The notes beneath the pieces are model-generated. The model saw nothing but the letters and a program-made list of their open reading frames with translations. It had not been told where the DNA came from and searched no databases. Source: Candidatus Nanopelagicales bacterium (GTDB lineage: Bacteria > Actinomycetota > Actinomycetes > S36-B12 > UBA5976). From it: a stretch of DNA of 47,398 bases. The stretch is from contig JAGYJD010000011.1 in the NCBI GenBank assembly GCA_018402365.1, forward strand, positions 1 to 47,398. The letters are read 5' to 3'. The number at the start of each line of letters is the position of its first letter. Position 1 is the stretch's first letter. Made by a program: the position numbers and the translations under genes. Of this stretch, positions 1-8,483 are shown one piece after another.

Positions 1-344
1 TAACCCAAACAGTTACTTCTGCGCATCCTGGGTTTTCAAATACCAATTTACAAGTTGGAGTAATGCGGGGACGAGAAGGATTTCTAAAGTCGTTGGGTAC
101 TACTTTTTTAAATTTGGGTAACGCCATCATGGCGCAGTCTGCCGAGATGGGAGCCTTACCGCAGATTTATGCAGCCCTCATCCCAGAATTAACAAATGGC
201 GAATTCATCGGCCCCGATGGTCTAATGGAAGCACGTGGTTATCCAAAGATTGTCGCCTCCAGCGCCAACGCACAAAATCCCCAAGTCGCAGAAAATCTAT
301 GGTTAACTAGTGAAAAACTCACTGGTATAAAATTTGAAATATAG
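1..344 (+). CDS. Short-chain dehydrogenase/reductase, C-terminal part (5' end outside window)
   Basis: The reading frame is open from base 3, so the gene begins before the window; the ATG at 63 is internal. The visible 114 residues begin near a 'TSAHPGFSNTNLQ' segment, the His-Pro-Gly then Thr-Asn stretch that follows the active site in SDR proteins of the retinol-dehydrogenase / protochlorophyllide-reductase-like type. Next comes a C-terminal lobe with 'GPDGLMEARGYPK'. The Rossmann glycine motif and the YxxxK catalytic pair are not visible because they lie upstream. Substrate cannot be told. The next gene starts 10 bases downstream on the same strand, so the two may share a transcript. Confidence 0.75.
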   Translation, partial: TQTVTSAHPGFSNTNLQVGVMRGREGFLKSLGTTFLNLGNAIMAQSAEMGALPQIYAALIPELTNGEFIGPDGLMEARGYPKIVASSANAQNPQVAENLWLTSEKLTGIKFEI

Positions 345-354
345 GTAGGTAAAC

Positions 355-849
355 ATGGCAGCAGATAGTTCATTCGATGTCGTTAGCAAGATTGATCGAC
401 AAGAAGCAGATAACGCTTTAAATCAGGCAAGCAAAGAGTTAAGCCAAAGATTTGACTTTAAAAACACTGAAACCAAAATAAGTTGGTCTGGTGAAATGGG
501 TGTAGACATTGAATCTTCTACCGAAGAAAGAGTTGTGGCAGCGCTTGAGGTATTTAAAGAAAAATTGGTGAAACGTTCCATCTCATTAAAAGCTTTCAAA
601 GCTGGCGATCCGAAACCTAGTGGCAAGATCTATAAAATTCAAGGCACCTTTAATAGTGGCATTAGTCAAGAGCAAGCTAAAAAAGTAACTAAATTGATTC
701 GTGATGAAGGCCCCAAGTCAGTGAAAACTCAGATCATGGGTGAAGAAGTCAGAGTCACAAGTAAATCTCGAGATGACCTACAGTTAACAATCGATTTAAT
801 TAAAAATGCAGATTTAGACTTTGCGACCCAATTTGTTAACTATCGCTAA
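355..849 (+). CDS. yajQ: YajQ family nucleotide-binding protein
   Basis: This 164-residue protein has the usual YajQ length and opening ('[20 protein letters not shown]'). Two ferredoxin-like halves follow, ending in '[11 protein letters not shown]', close to the family's standard C-terminus. Family members bind RNA or nucleotides, and some bind cyclic di-GMP; the role here is not shown by the sequence. It starts 10 bases after the SDR gene, with 'taggtaggta' just upstream as a weak ribosome binding site. Codon use looks like the rest of the chromosome. Confidence 0.93.
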   Translation: MAADSSFDVVSKIDRQEADNALNQASKELSQRFDFKNTETKISWSGEMGVDIESSTEERVVAALEVFKEKLVKRSISLKAFKAGDPKPSGKIYKIQGTFNSGISQEQAKKVTKLIRDEGPKSVKTQIMGEEVRVTSKSRDDLQLTIDLIKNADLDFATQFVNYR

Positions 850-924
850 AGACCACTTCTGCTTTGCTGCTTCCTATCTTGGGGTAAGAGCTACCGGGCC
901 CAAACATCTGTGATTTAATCAAGT

Positions 925-1407
925 ATGAAACTTGAAAATACACCCTTAAAAATGATTGATGGTCGAGATACTACTTTTGATGAATTTTCAGAAAAGGTAG
1001 TAATGGTTGTGAATGTGGCATCCCGCTGCGGCCTCTCGCCGCAATATGAAGCTTTAGAAAATCTTCAAAAAAAATATGAAGACAAAGGCTTTACAGTTTT
1101 AGGCCTTCCCTCGAACCAATTTTTACAAGAACTCTCTACCGAAACAAAAATCTCTGATTACTGCTCTACCACTTGGGGTGTTACCTTTCCGATGACTGAA
1201 AAAGTAAAAGTTAACGGTAAAGATGCCCATCCCCTTTATAAAGAATTAACTAAAAACAAAGACGCTAAAGGAAAATCTGGACGCATAAAGTGGAACTTTG
1301 AAAAATTTGTGATTTTGCCAAAAGGCGAAGTTCACAGATTTAGTCCAACCACCAAGCCAGATGATCCTGAAATTGTTAATTTGATTGAGGACAATTTAAG
1401 TAGCTAG
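925..1407 (+). CDS. Glutathione peroxidase (BtuE-like thiol peroxidase)
   Basis: The 160 residues match the bacterial glutathione-peroxidase fold. Peroxidatic Cys35 sits in 'NVASRCGLSPQY', with partner Gln65 in 'LPSNQF' and the Trp123-Asn124 pair in 'KWNFEKF'. A second cysteine, Cys80, lies in 'YCSTTWGVTFPM', as in E. coli BtuE. The enzyme reduces hydrogen peroxide and organic hydroperoxides in the cytoplasm. In bacteria with Cys in place of selenocysteine the reductant is usually thioredoxin rather than glutathione; that is family knowledge, not seen here. Unusual: the common GGQEP stretch after the Gln motif is replaced by 'LQELST'. It stands alone, 75 bases after yajQ. Confidence 0.9.
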   Translation: MKLENTPLKMIDGRDTTFDEFSEKVVMVVNVASRCGLSPQYEALENLQKKYEDKGFTVLGLPSNQFLQELSTETKISDYCSTTWGVTFPMTEKVKVNGKDAHPLYKELTKNKDAKGKSGRIKWNFEKFVILPKGEVHRFSPTTKPDDPEIVNLIEDNLSS

Positions 1408-1517
1408 AAATATGAATGACTCAATAAATAATTTCTCTTTTACTCAAAAAACACCAGTTTGTTGCTTTTTTAGGATTTGATATGGCTAATTCTCCACTTA
1501 TGCCGCAAGATTAGGGC

Positions 1518-3008
1518 ATGGAAACAAATAGTTCGCAACAAAAGCCACTCTGCCTGGTAACTGGTGCCACCGGATATATCGGAGGTCGCTTAGTCAGCCA
1601 ACTTTTAAAGGCCGGATATCAAGTGCGAGTGATGGCAAGATTTCCTGATCGGTTGCGTGATTTGCCGTGGTACCAATCGGTTGAAGTTGTTCAGGCTGAT
1701 GCTTTAGACCCAGCCACCATGCGAACTGCCTTAGCAGGTGTTGACGTGGCTTATTACTTACTACATGCTATTAATCAGGGTCAAAATTTTGGCAGTATCG
1801 AAACCGCAATGGCAAATATATTTGCTGATGTTGCAAAAGAGCAAAAAGTAAAAAGAATTATTTACTTAGGCGGCATTATTCCTGAGCAAAAGTTGAGCGA
1901 ACACTTAAAGTCACGCGCTGTTACTGGTGAAATACTTCGAGCCTCTGGTGTTCCAACTATTGAATTACGCGCGGGTGTAGTGCTGGGTTCAGGCTCAGCT
2001 TCCTTTGAAATGCTTAGGTATCTCACCGAGCGGTTGCCAATAATGGTTACTCCAAAATGGGTAAATACCAGAATTCAACCCATTGCAGTAAGAGATGTTC
2101 TGCATTATCTAGTTGGTGCAGTAAGTATTAAAGAAGATTTAAATCGTACTTTTGATATTGGTGGCCCAGATGTCTTCACTTACAAAGAGATGATGAACCA
2201 CTATGCCAAAGTTGCACAATTAAGAGAGCGCGTAATCATCACCGTCCCTTTACTCACGCCCCGCTTATCAAGTTTGTGGGTGGGTTTTGTAACGCCAGTT
2301 CCTGGCGCAATCGCCCGTCCCTTGGTTCGCAGCTTGATTAATGAAGTTATTTGTTCTGAGTCTGACATAAAAAATTACATACCAGATCCCGCAGGCGGAT
2401 TAACTAGTTTTGATAAAGCCGTTGACTTGGCTTTAACTCGTGTTAAAGAAGCGCAAGTCACCACTCGCTGGTCTAGCGCTTCAGTACCTGGCGCACCTGC
2501 GGAGCCGATGCCGAGTGATCCTGAATGGGCTGGCGGAACTTTATATCGAGACATTCAAAAAATAGAGATTGAAGCAAGTCCTGAACAGCTTTGGGAAGTT
2601 GTTGAAGGAATCGGTGGTGAACACGGTTACTTCTCTCTTGATTGGGCCTGGGAAATTCGTGGCTTACTCGATCGAGTAGTTGGTGGTGTTGGTTTAAGAC
2701 GCGGCCGCCGCGATGCCGATCATTTACACGTAGGTGAGGCCTTAGATTTTTGGCGAGTTGAAGCTCGCGAGCCAAACGAATTATTACGCCTTCGTGCTGA
2801 AATGAAAATGCCAGGATTAGCTTGGTTAGAATTTCAGATTAAGCCTTTGTCCCCAACTAAAACCCAATTAATTCAGCAAGCAATCTTTTATCCACGTGGA
2901 CTAGCTGGGCATGCTTACTGGTGGTCAGTTGCACCATTTCATGTTTTAGTCTTTAAGGGAATGATTAAAAATATTGGTAAAAAGGCGCAAAGTTTAAGTA
3001 GGGCCTAG
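1518..3008 (+). CDS. NAD(P)-binding SDR epimerase-like protein with C-terminal DUF2867 domain
   Basis: The protein has 496 residues in two parts. Residues about 10-300 form an atypical extended SDR domain with the dinucleotide motif 'TGATGYIGGRLV'. Residues about 340-490 are a DUF2867 domain, recognisable by 'YRDIQKIEIEASPEQLWEVV' and 'GLAGHAYWWSVAPFHVLVF'. This fusion is widespread in actinobacteria and of unknown substrate. The gene ends tail-to-tail with the aquaporin gene, sharing 4 bases, so the two cannot be co-transcribed. The start is ATG at 1518 and the Rossmann motif follows 17 residues later, a normal spacing. Confidence 0.88.
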   Translation: METNSSQQKPLCLVTGATGYIGGRLVSQLLKAGYQVRVMARFPDRLRDLPWYQSVEVVQADALDPATMRTALAGVDVAYYLLHAINQGQNFGSIETAMANIFADVAKEQKVKRIIYLGGIIPEQKLSEHLKSRAVTGEILRASGVPTIELRAGVVLGSGSASFEMLRYLTERLPIMVTPKWVNTRIQPIAVRDVLHYLVGAVSIKEDLNRTFDIGGPDVFTYKEMMNHYAKVAQLRERVIITVPLLTPRLSSLWVGFVTPVPGAIARPLVRSLINEVICSESDIKNYIPDPAGGLTSFDKAVDLALTRVKEAQVTTRWSSASVPGAPAEPMPSDPEWAGGTLYRDIQKIEIEASPEQLWEVVEGIGGEHGYFSLDWAWEIRGLLDRVVGGVGLRRGRRDADHLHVGEALDFWRVEAREPNELLRLRAEMKMPGLAWLEFQIKPLSPTKTQLIQQAIFYPRGLAGHAYWWSVAPFHVLVFKGMIKNIGKKAQSLSRA

Positions 3009-3676
3009 GCCGCTAATTTTTTCTTCAGTAATGCGCTACCAGCCAATACTGCCAGTAGTGCACCGAGCACCTCGGCCAAAATAAACCACGGCACAGATGA
3101 AATAGCAATACCGCTAACTGAGTCTGTGAAATAACGGGCAATGGTAACTGCAGGGTTAGCAAATGCTGTTGAACTGGTAAAGAAAATTGCGGCAAAAATC
3201 CATGCTGGAATCAAAAAGGGTAAGGCTGCTTCAGCAACAAGCGTCTTTTTAATCGCGATCATAAAAATTAACCCAAAGGTTGCTAATACTTCAGCTACAA
3301 AAACTGGGCTGCTAATTCGATCAATATTTGAAGTCTGTATTGGTTGAGCAGTAAAAAAATAATTTGCCAAAAGCGATCCTGATATCGCACCTAGGATCTG
3401 TGCCACAACCAATGAGGCCGCTACCGCTAGTTTCATTTCTTTTTTTATTACCGCAAGTAGCACCACGGCCGGGTTAAAAAAAGCACCGCTGACTGGCATC
3501 AATACATAAATCAACACTAAAAGTGTCAAAGAAATAACTGCTGCCATAGTCAAAAGCACTACACCTGAATCATTACTCAGCTCACTAGCCATAAATCCTG
3601 AGCCCACTATTGAAACCAACAAAACCATGGTGCCAAAAAACTCAACTACCGAATTTCTTACAGTATTTTCAGCCAA
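3005..3676 (-). CDS. MIP-family channel protein (aquaporin / small-solute channel)
   Basis: This 223-residue hydrophobic protein has about six membrane segments and the two half-helix NPA boxes of the major intrinsic protein family: 'AFFNPAVV' near residue 67 and 'AFANPAVTIAR' near residue 172. It should conduct water or small neutral solutes across the cytoplasmic membrane; the selectivity residues do not let me name the substrate. The start is a TTG at 3676, with a GAGAGG ribosome site about 7 bases upstream. Length is slightly short for the family but both NPA repeats are complete. It converges on the SDR-DUF2867 gene. Confidence 0.87.
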   Translation of the reverse strand: MAENTVRNSVVEFFGTMVLLVSIVGSGFMASELSNDSGVVLLTMAAVISLTLLVLIYVLMPVSGAFFNPAVVLLAVIKKEMKLAVAASLVVAQILGAISGSLLANYFFTAQPIQTSNIDRISSPVFVAEVLATFGLIFMIAIKKTLVAEAALPFLIPAWIFAAIFFTSSTAFANPAVTIARYFTDSVSGIAISSVPWFILAEVLGALLAVLAGSALLKKKLAA

Positions 3677-3712
3677 GCCAAACCTCTCTGTCTTGATGAG
3701 TTTTCGAGATTT

Positions 3713-4499
3713 TTATTCAACGCTAACCACGCCAATATTAGACGAACTACTGCTGGGATTGAGAAAGCGCAACATGAACAATAAGGCAGCTAAGAAATCT
3801 TCTAGATTCCTACAAGCTTTCAGAGATCACTTGGATGTACAGATTGTTATTTTGTTGCAATAAGAGATATAAGTAGAGGCAAGAATTTGGCTCTGGTAGG
3901 TGGGTGACCAAGCTCTAATTTCAAGAATCTCTTTGCCATCTAAAAAGAGTGGCCGTTTTGAGATGTCAATCAAAGTTACTAGCGCGCTAACTCGAGTTTT
4001 CAGTGCCTCCAAGAGCCGATTTCTGAAATAAGTAGGTAAATAGATCAGTAAATTGCTCAATAAAAATACGGCTTTATAACCCTTGCTCTTGACGTGTCTA
4101 TCTAATTCTTTTGAAAGATTTTTTCCAAATTTGATGGGCACCATGGCAATTTGATTACCAAAAAAATTATTAAAAGTCTTGCCAAAAAAATAATCCATCC
4201 TTATCGGCATCATAATTAAGGAATTTAGCGGCAGATCGGTTTCATGTCTCAAAGCAAAGTCTTCAAGTGCTTCTTCAAATCTGAAATTATAAACCTTTTT
4301 CTTTATGAATAACTGAAAACTTATAATGAGGTATTTAATTTTTAGCACTAAGTAAAATTCTATAAATTTGTTGCCAGCTAAGTTAATTAACCTCAAGAGA
4401 GAGGCGGGTTTCTTTAAAGGCCTGGTTTTATTTTTCTTCTCCACAAATTTCTCGCAATGAATTCATTTAAGCTCACACCATCTGCTAAAATGGGTGGTG
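3713..4499 (-). pseudogene. Wax-ester synthase / diacylglycerol acyltransferase (WS/DGAT), decayed C-terminal two thirds
   Basis: The longest open piece (4444 to 3827) reads like the C-terminal domain of bacterial WS/DGAT enzymes, which esterify fatty acyl-CoA to diacylglycerol or fatty alcohol. Signs are 'KGYKAVFLLSNLLIYLP' and 'LIDISKRPLFLDGKEI', with 'LEIRAWSP' following. After the TGA at 3827-3829 the same frame continues to a TAA at 3713-3715 with family-like sequence ('SLKACRNLEDFLAALLFML'), so that stop looks like a nonsense mutation. Upstream, the catalytic HHxxxDG box is split: His-His is coded at 4494-4499 and 'LADGVSLNEF' at 4477-4488 and onward in another frame, with five bases between instead of three. 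The N-terminal third is not recognisable. Confidence 0.72.
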
Positions 4500-5056
4500 A
4501 ATTAAAAGTATTATCTTTGTATTTTGAGCAGCATCACTCTCCAGGAAGAGACACTCATAAGGAAACTGCAGTGACAAAAGATTTCTTCATGATGATCCAA
4601 TCACATTGATAATCAAATCTATTTCTGTTTTTTGATTGTGTTCCATCAGATTGGCTCAGTTAAACTGGTTATATTTGACCAGTAAATTATTTTTTATTAT
4701 TTCTATAAATTGGCGTTTACTTGTTGTCCTACTAAATCAATTTCACATCGAATAATTAAATCTGTGCCAAAATGTTGGGTCTGAATAGATCCATAATTTA
4801 TCCAGCATGAGCTTTAAATGTGCTTTAGCGTCAGCCTAAAAATCTACAGAAATGACACATCCTAACTAATTAAAATCTCTAGCCTGAACTCTAGAGACTA
4901 AATCAACTTTTTCGCTTATTTGCTGAGCAACTAGTAACTTTATTTACATATTTTGAAAATAGTCTTAAATCTCACTACTATTTCGCCCTTGAGCAATATG
5001 TTTTCATTTAAACTTTATGCATTTGCAAGCTACTGTATCAAAAAAACAACGTGGCG
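4500..5056. other. AT-rich decayed stretch without a supportable gene
   Basis: There are stops in all six frames and no open frame of useful length. The N-terminal third of the acyltransferase should lie on the minus strand here. I see only a weak resemblance ('LWIYSDPTF' at 4773-4799, minus strand), and its spacing to the HH box is too long to trust. No tRNA, terminator or repeat was recognised. Confidence 0.5.
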
Positions 5057-5738
5057 ATGGCTAATGCGCAGTTAGCAGAAGTGAGTTAATGGGCTTTCAA
5101 ACTCATCTCAGCGGATACGGGGCGGGTGATGATTACTTAGGGATCAGAGTCCAAGAGCTACGCAAAATTGCAAACAGAAAACTCAAATTTAGCGATGACT
5201 GAAATCAAAGCTTGCGAGCGTAGAATTTCATGAAGGAGATTTCTCGCCTTGGCGATTATATGGGTGCTAGTTCAAAAAAATGCAACCGATCAAAGGGCTA
5301 AAAAATCCTTGTTTGTTGCCTTTACCTTCATAGTAGAAAGCAAAAAAAAATTGTTAATAACTGGGATTTAATTAAACGCTTCAGCCCCCTGCACTGGTGA
5401 GAATATTTAATCAAGCAACCTACAGTGCAAAGAATTCTTAATAAATTAAAATTCGATTAAAAATAAGGACCTTTGGGTTACAGCAGCAGTTAGCCATGCT
5501 GTTTACCTTTGCTTTTATTAAAGAAGCTGGCGGCAATAAACCCACGCTGTTACTCGCTTCCAGAGCTGCTCATCCCATGATCTGATGCACAAAGCGCTGG
5601 CTGGGTGGATGCTACGAAATGGTAAGAAAACCCTACGCACTCATCTTTTGGCTTTGCCTTGCAGCTATGCCTAGAACAATGCTTCGATACTCAATCGAAA
5701 AGTACAAACCCAGCGTAAAGTGGCTGGCAAAAAGATAA
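5057..5738 (+). pseudogene. DNA alkylation repair protein, AlkD family, frameshifted
   Basis: Pieces in several frames line up in order with AlkD-type HEAT-repeat glycosylases, which remove alkylated bases. 'MGFQTHLSGYGAGDDYLGIR' starts at 5089. Then come 'VQELRKIANRKLKFSDD' before a TGA, a middle part around 5220-5400 with 'NNWDLI'-like remnants, 'HDLMHKA' then 'GWMLR' at about 5578-5615, and the typical C-terminal 'MPRTMLRYSIEKYKP' ending at TAA 5736-5738. Total span (682 bases) equals a complete AlkD gene of about 227 codons, so lesions are small indels and stops rather than a large deletion. At least four frame changes are needed to join the parts. Confidence 0.78.
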
Positions 5739-6085
5739 TGAATTACAGGCTTAAATTTTTAACTTGTAGTTCTCAATCAAAAAAGTTTTTAAAAAAGGAT
5801 TTTTAAATCCACAGCTTTACTAAGCACATTATCTGAGTTCCAGTGAGGGTGGATTCCATCCAAAAAATAATGCAGAGGGATGAATTCAGGCTCCACCATT
5901 GTTTAGTAACTTTCTCAGATCTCACCTCTCATCAGCTACGTCGATGTGATTTATAGTCAACACTATTATTTGAATCCAGAATTTTTTTTAGACATCGGCA
6001 ATCACCACACACTCACTTTGTACATTGTTATTTCCAGACTATTTACTCCTTCTAACTTGACAGTTGTATTTTGTGAACTATGAAT
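5739..6085. other. Spacer between pseudogenes; one short ORF of uncertain meaning
   Basis: Nothing is firmly recognised. On the minus strand, 5789-5899 encodes 36 codons containing 'YFLDGIHPHWNSDN'. The Asp-x-x-His-Pro pattern recalls the catalytic end of SGNH/GDSL hydrolases, but no other block of that family was found nearby. I treat it as an unassigned remnant. Confidence 0.3.
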
Positions 6086-7246
6086 CTAACACATAAATCT
6101 AACTAAATCACGAGCAAATCCAGTCAAGACCCTTTCAAGCGGTCCCTTGTTTATATTTACTAAACCAAACTTTGGCGTAGCCCAACTAACACCAACCAAA
6201 TCACAATTGCCATAACGATCACTAGCCAGTAGTCGAATTTTTTGAAACAAACCCAATCCCAGGCCAAAAATAAAACTCATGGCGATACCGATTGTGAGAT
6301 ATGAGTAAATTCAAACTCATTCTGAGCCATAAAGCTCATCCACTCGACAGTCTTGATTTTCAACCAACCATAAATTAAGCCAATTAGTCCAAAAGTTAAT
6401 AATGGCGCTGTGGCAAATCCAAATACGGTCGAGCCTAGAAGCAACCTGACTCCGGTGATTCTAACGCTTGGTTATTTTACGCAATGAAAGCCGAAAGCGC
6501 CTGTAAAGGTAATGATCAATACATGAAATGTTGATTGCGATAATTTAAAAATCCATTGGTGCTAAACCATTATGTCGTGCTAAATAAGCTCCAGCAAAAC
6601 ATCATTAAAACAAATCCACTTCGAATATCCAATTGGCGCAAACAACCACCTTTAATTCAATTCTGGCTGGGATTGATTCCCTACAGTACGATGCCGCTCT
6701 GCACTTAACTACATCAAGTGCAACCTCTTGAGATACCTCTTGGATGCAAAGGTAACCTCAAGCAAACCAAAGTAGTAAAGCAGTAGAGTCAAAATGGTTG
6801 ATGCCACAAATAAAACACCCAAGACCAAATCTTTGTGCTCAGTCAGACTTAAACAAAAACCATTCAATAACAAGCAAGAAACCCCATACACAAATAAAAT
6901 ATCCTTCCCAAATGCGCCAAAGCAGAGTGAAGTGTAAATGCAAACAAAATCAACCCCAATTGCGCATCCGCCAACGTTTACAGTTTGCTACTCGCCCTTA
7001 ATGACGTAGTATGAGCTATATCCAAATAAAATTGAAAACAATAAATAAAATTTGCCTTGCGCCAGCATCAAACTAAAAACCCGGCCCACCAATTACTCCT
7101 TACCAATGAGTGCCTCGGCATTGATAGAGAGTCTCTGAGTTAAATGCAAAATAACGTATTTTCTTACTAAATAATCCAAAGTAACAAACCCGCGCAATAC
7201 ATCCTAACTAATTCTCTAGTACTACTTTGTCTTTAGTACTATTCAT
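6086..7246 (-). pseudogene. DUF418 family multipass membrane protein, frameshifted
   Basis: The span of 387 codons is the normal size of a DUF418 protein. It opens with a good ribosome site (GAGGAAG) and ATG at 7244-7246. Family blocks then appear in order but in different frames: 'MNSTKDKVVLEN' before a TAG, 'MLAQGKFYLLFSILFGYSS' near 7040-7070, and the 'FGKDILFVYGVSCLLLN' block at about 6850-6910. They are followed by the split 'MSLNLL / AMSFIFGLGLGLFQKI' block, and finally 'GPLERVLTGF' at 6110-6145, matching the GPLEW-type family ending. DUF418 proteins are membrane proteins, some linked to transport; function is unknown. At least five stops or frame changes are required, so the gene is dead. 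Confidence 0.75.
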
Positions 7247-7918
7247 GTGACTTCCTCTTTTTTAGACTTCTATATAAAAAAATTACCAGAGCTACGACAT
7301 TCATTCTCGTGTACATGACCATAATATCCTTATTACTTATTATTTGCAGAGTAATAATAAGATCAGACAAACTAATAGCAAAACACAAACAATTTAAACG
7401 TGGCCTGGCGTGTCTGTACCAGATGTAGGGTTAGGTGTGTCCAATTTTTGATCCGGTGTCCGATCACCTCTGCGGTAGACCTGCTAGGTGATAGATGGAT
7501 TTGGTGATAGTCAAGCAGATGCTAATTGAGCAAAAAACTACATTTAAGGACTGAAGTGAAGGTGTGAAGAAGGGTAGCTTCCAATATTGCACAAACCATA
7601 AACTCAATCAACAACAAGATGGAACCTTATCTCAAAATTGACTAAAAAAGTAATAAGAAGTGGTTTACTACCTTAACAGGTCAGGGCTTATCTCTTGCCC
7701 CGATCATCATTGAATTAAATTGACTTTATGGGGCGATGCAATCTTAGAACTGATAATCATTACATGAAAAAGTAAGGAACTCAACCATGAAGGCAAAGTA
7801 AAAGAGCAGTTCATCTCAGGGTTATAAAAGCTTATAAAAAGCAGCAGCTTTTGAACGCTCCAGTGCCAACCTATATGAAAGGTAATTTGCAAAAATAATC
7901 AGAAGCAGAACATTAATG
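7247..7918. other. Non-coding or fully decayed stretch
   Basis: There are stops in every frame and I recognise no protein family. A 7-bp inverted repeat (ATCACCT at 7463-7469, AGGTGAT at 7486-7492) is present, but it lacks a T-run and has no neighbouring gene to explain it. Confidence 0.45.
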
Positions 7919-7978
7919 GCAACTCTGGTGGTAGCTAGTGGGTTTGGACCACTAGGCATAAACGGCAAAGATTTACAG
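7919..7978 (-). repeat. Degenerate copy of the 3' part of tRNA-Tyr (candidate distal attachment site)
   Basis: Bases 7919-7944 are identical to 8984-9009, covering the 3' flank, CCA end, acceptor arm and part of the T arm of the tRNA-Tyr gene. The match then continues imperfectly with small gaps up to the anticodon-side string 'gatttacag' (7970-7978). The T-loop is mutated and the 5' half of the tRNA is absent. A truncated tRNA 3' end in the same orientation, on the 3' side of the intact gene, is the classical footprint of an integrase that uses a tRNA as attachment site. A decayed tandem tRNA duplicate is the alternative. Confidence 0.7.
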
Positions 7979-8036
7979 GCTTATTTTCAAAAATAGCGCT
8001 GTTTCATAATCTCTAGTTTCATTTTCTAGTTTGCAA

Positions 8037-8060
8037 AGTGTATCGTTACTTTGATACACT
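8037..8060. promoter_or_regulatory. Inverted repeat overlapping a promoter (candidate antitoxin operator)
   Basis: AGTGTATC (8037-8044) and GATACACT (8053-8060) form a perfect 8-bp inverted repeat with an 8-base spacer. It overlaps the -35 box of the promoter before the HigA-like remnant. HigA-type antitoxins repress their own promoter by binding such palindromes, so this is probably its operator. Confidence 0.55.
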
Positions 8061-8080
8061 GTTAAAAAATGTGATATAAC
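8051..8080 (+). promoter_or_regulatory. Sigma-70-type promoter for the HigA-like remnant
   Basis: A -35 box TTGATA (8051-8056) and a -10 box TATAAC (8075-8080) are separated by 18 bases, 34 bases before the ATG at 8114. Both boxes are near consensus, so the promoter may still fire although the gene behind it is broken. Confidence 0.5.
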
Positions 8081-8113
8081 TAGTTTCAAACACAAAGGGC
8101 TTCAAAGATCTCT

Positions 8114-8483
8114 ATGAAAGAAACTCCAGCGCGTGGTGTCAGAAGCCGAGCACGCACTAAAGATGCAGGGGGTGAGATTGAGTTGAAGAAACCTATGTTC
8201 ATCCTGGTGCTATTTTGCGTGAAAGTGTTTATCAGAACTAGAAATTTCAATCGCTGAGGCAGCCGAACGTTTAGGTGTATCAGGAAGTAACTTTAAGTCG
8301 AGTTGTCCAGGCATGCCCGGTTCCTAATTTGTAAGGCTTGGAAGCTGCAGGAGTTGGGTACCGCACAGGTATGGCTAGCTCTACCAAACTGCAAAGATCT
8401 TGCTGACAGAAAAGGCAGCAGGTTTGCCAAAGGTGAAAAAATTGTTAAAACTGTCCCCAAAGATGGGCAAGAAGCGCCGGTAA
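8114..8483 (+). pseudogene. HigA-type HTH antitoxin with basic C-terminal tail, frameshifted
   Basis: The fragments read in order across shifting frames. An N-terminal 'MKETPARGVRSRARTKDAGG' is followed by 'HPGAILRESVY', then 'EISIAEAAERLGVS' and 'VTLSRVVQA', which are the helix-turn-helix of HigA/VapI antitoxins. Then come 'KAWKLQELGTAQVWLAL' and a Lys-rich end 'LLKLSPKMGKKRR' stopping at TAA 8481-8483. The order and spacing are those of a HigA protein of roughly 120 residues, but about five frame corrections are needed. No HigB toxin remnant was identified before or after it. It lies between the intact tRNA-Tyr and its partial copy, so it may be cargo of a lost element. Confidence 0.72.

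Noticed and set aside
6709-6891. Stand-alone small membrane protein on the minus strand
   Set aside because: It is one frame segment of the dead DUF418 gene ('DILFVYGVSCLLLN' block), not a separate gene.
7463-7492. Inverted repeat ATCACCT/AGGTGAT as a terminator or transposon end
   Set aside because: It has a short stem, no T-run, no adjacent gene and no matching partner elsewhere that I could see.
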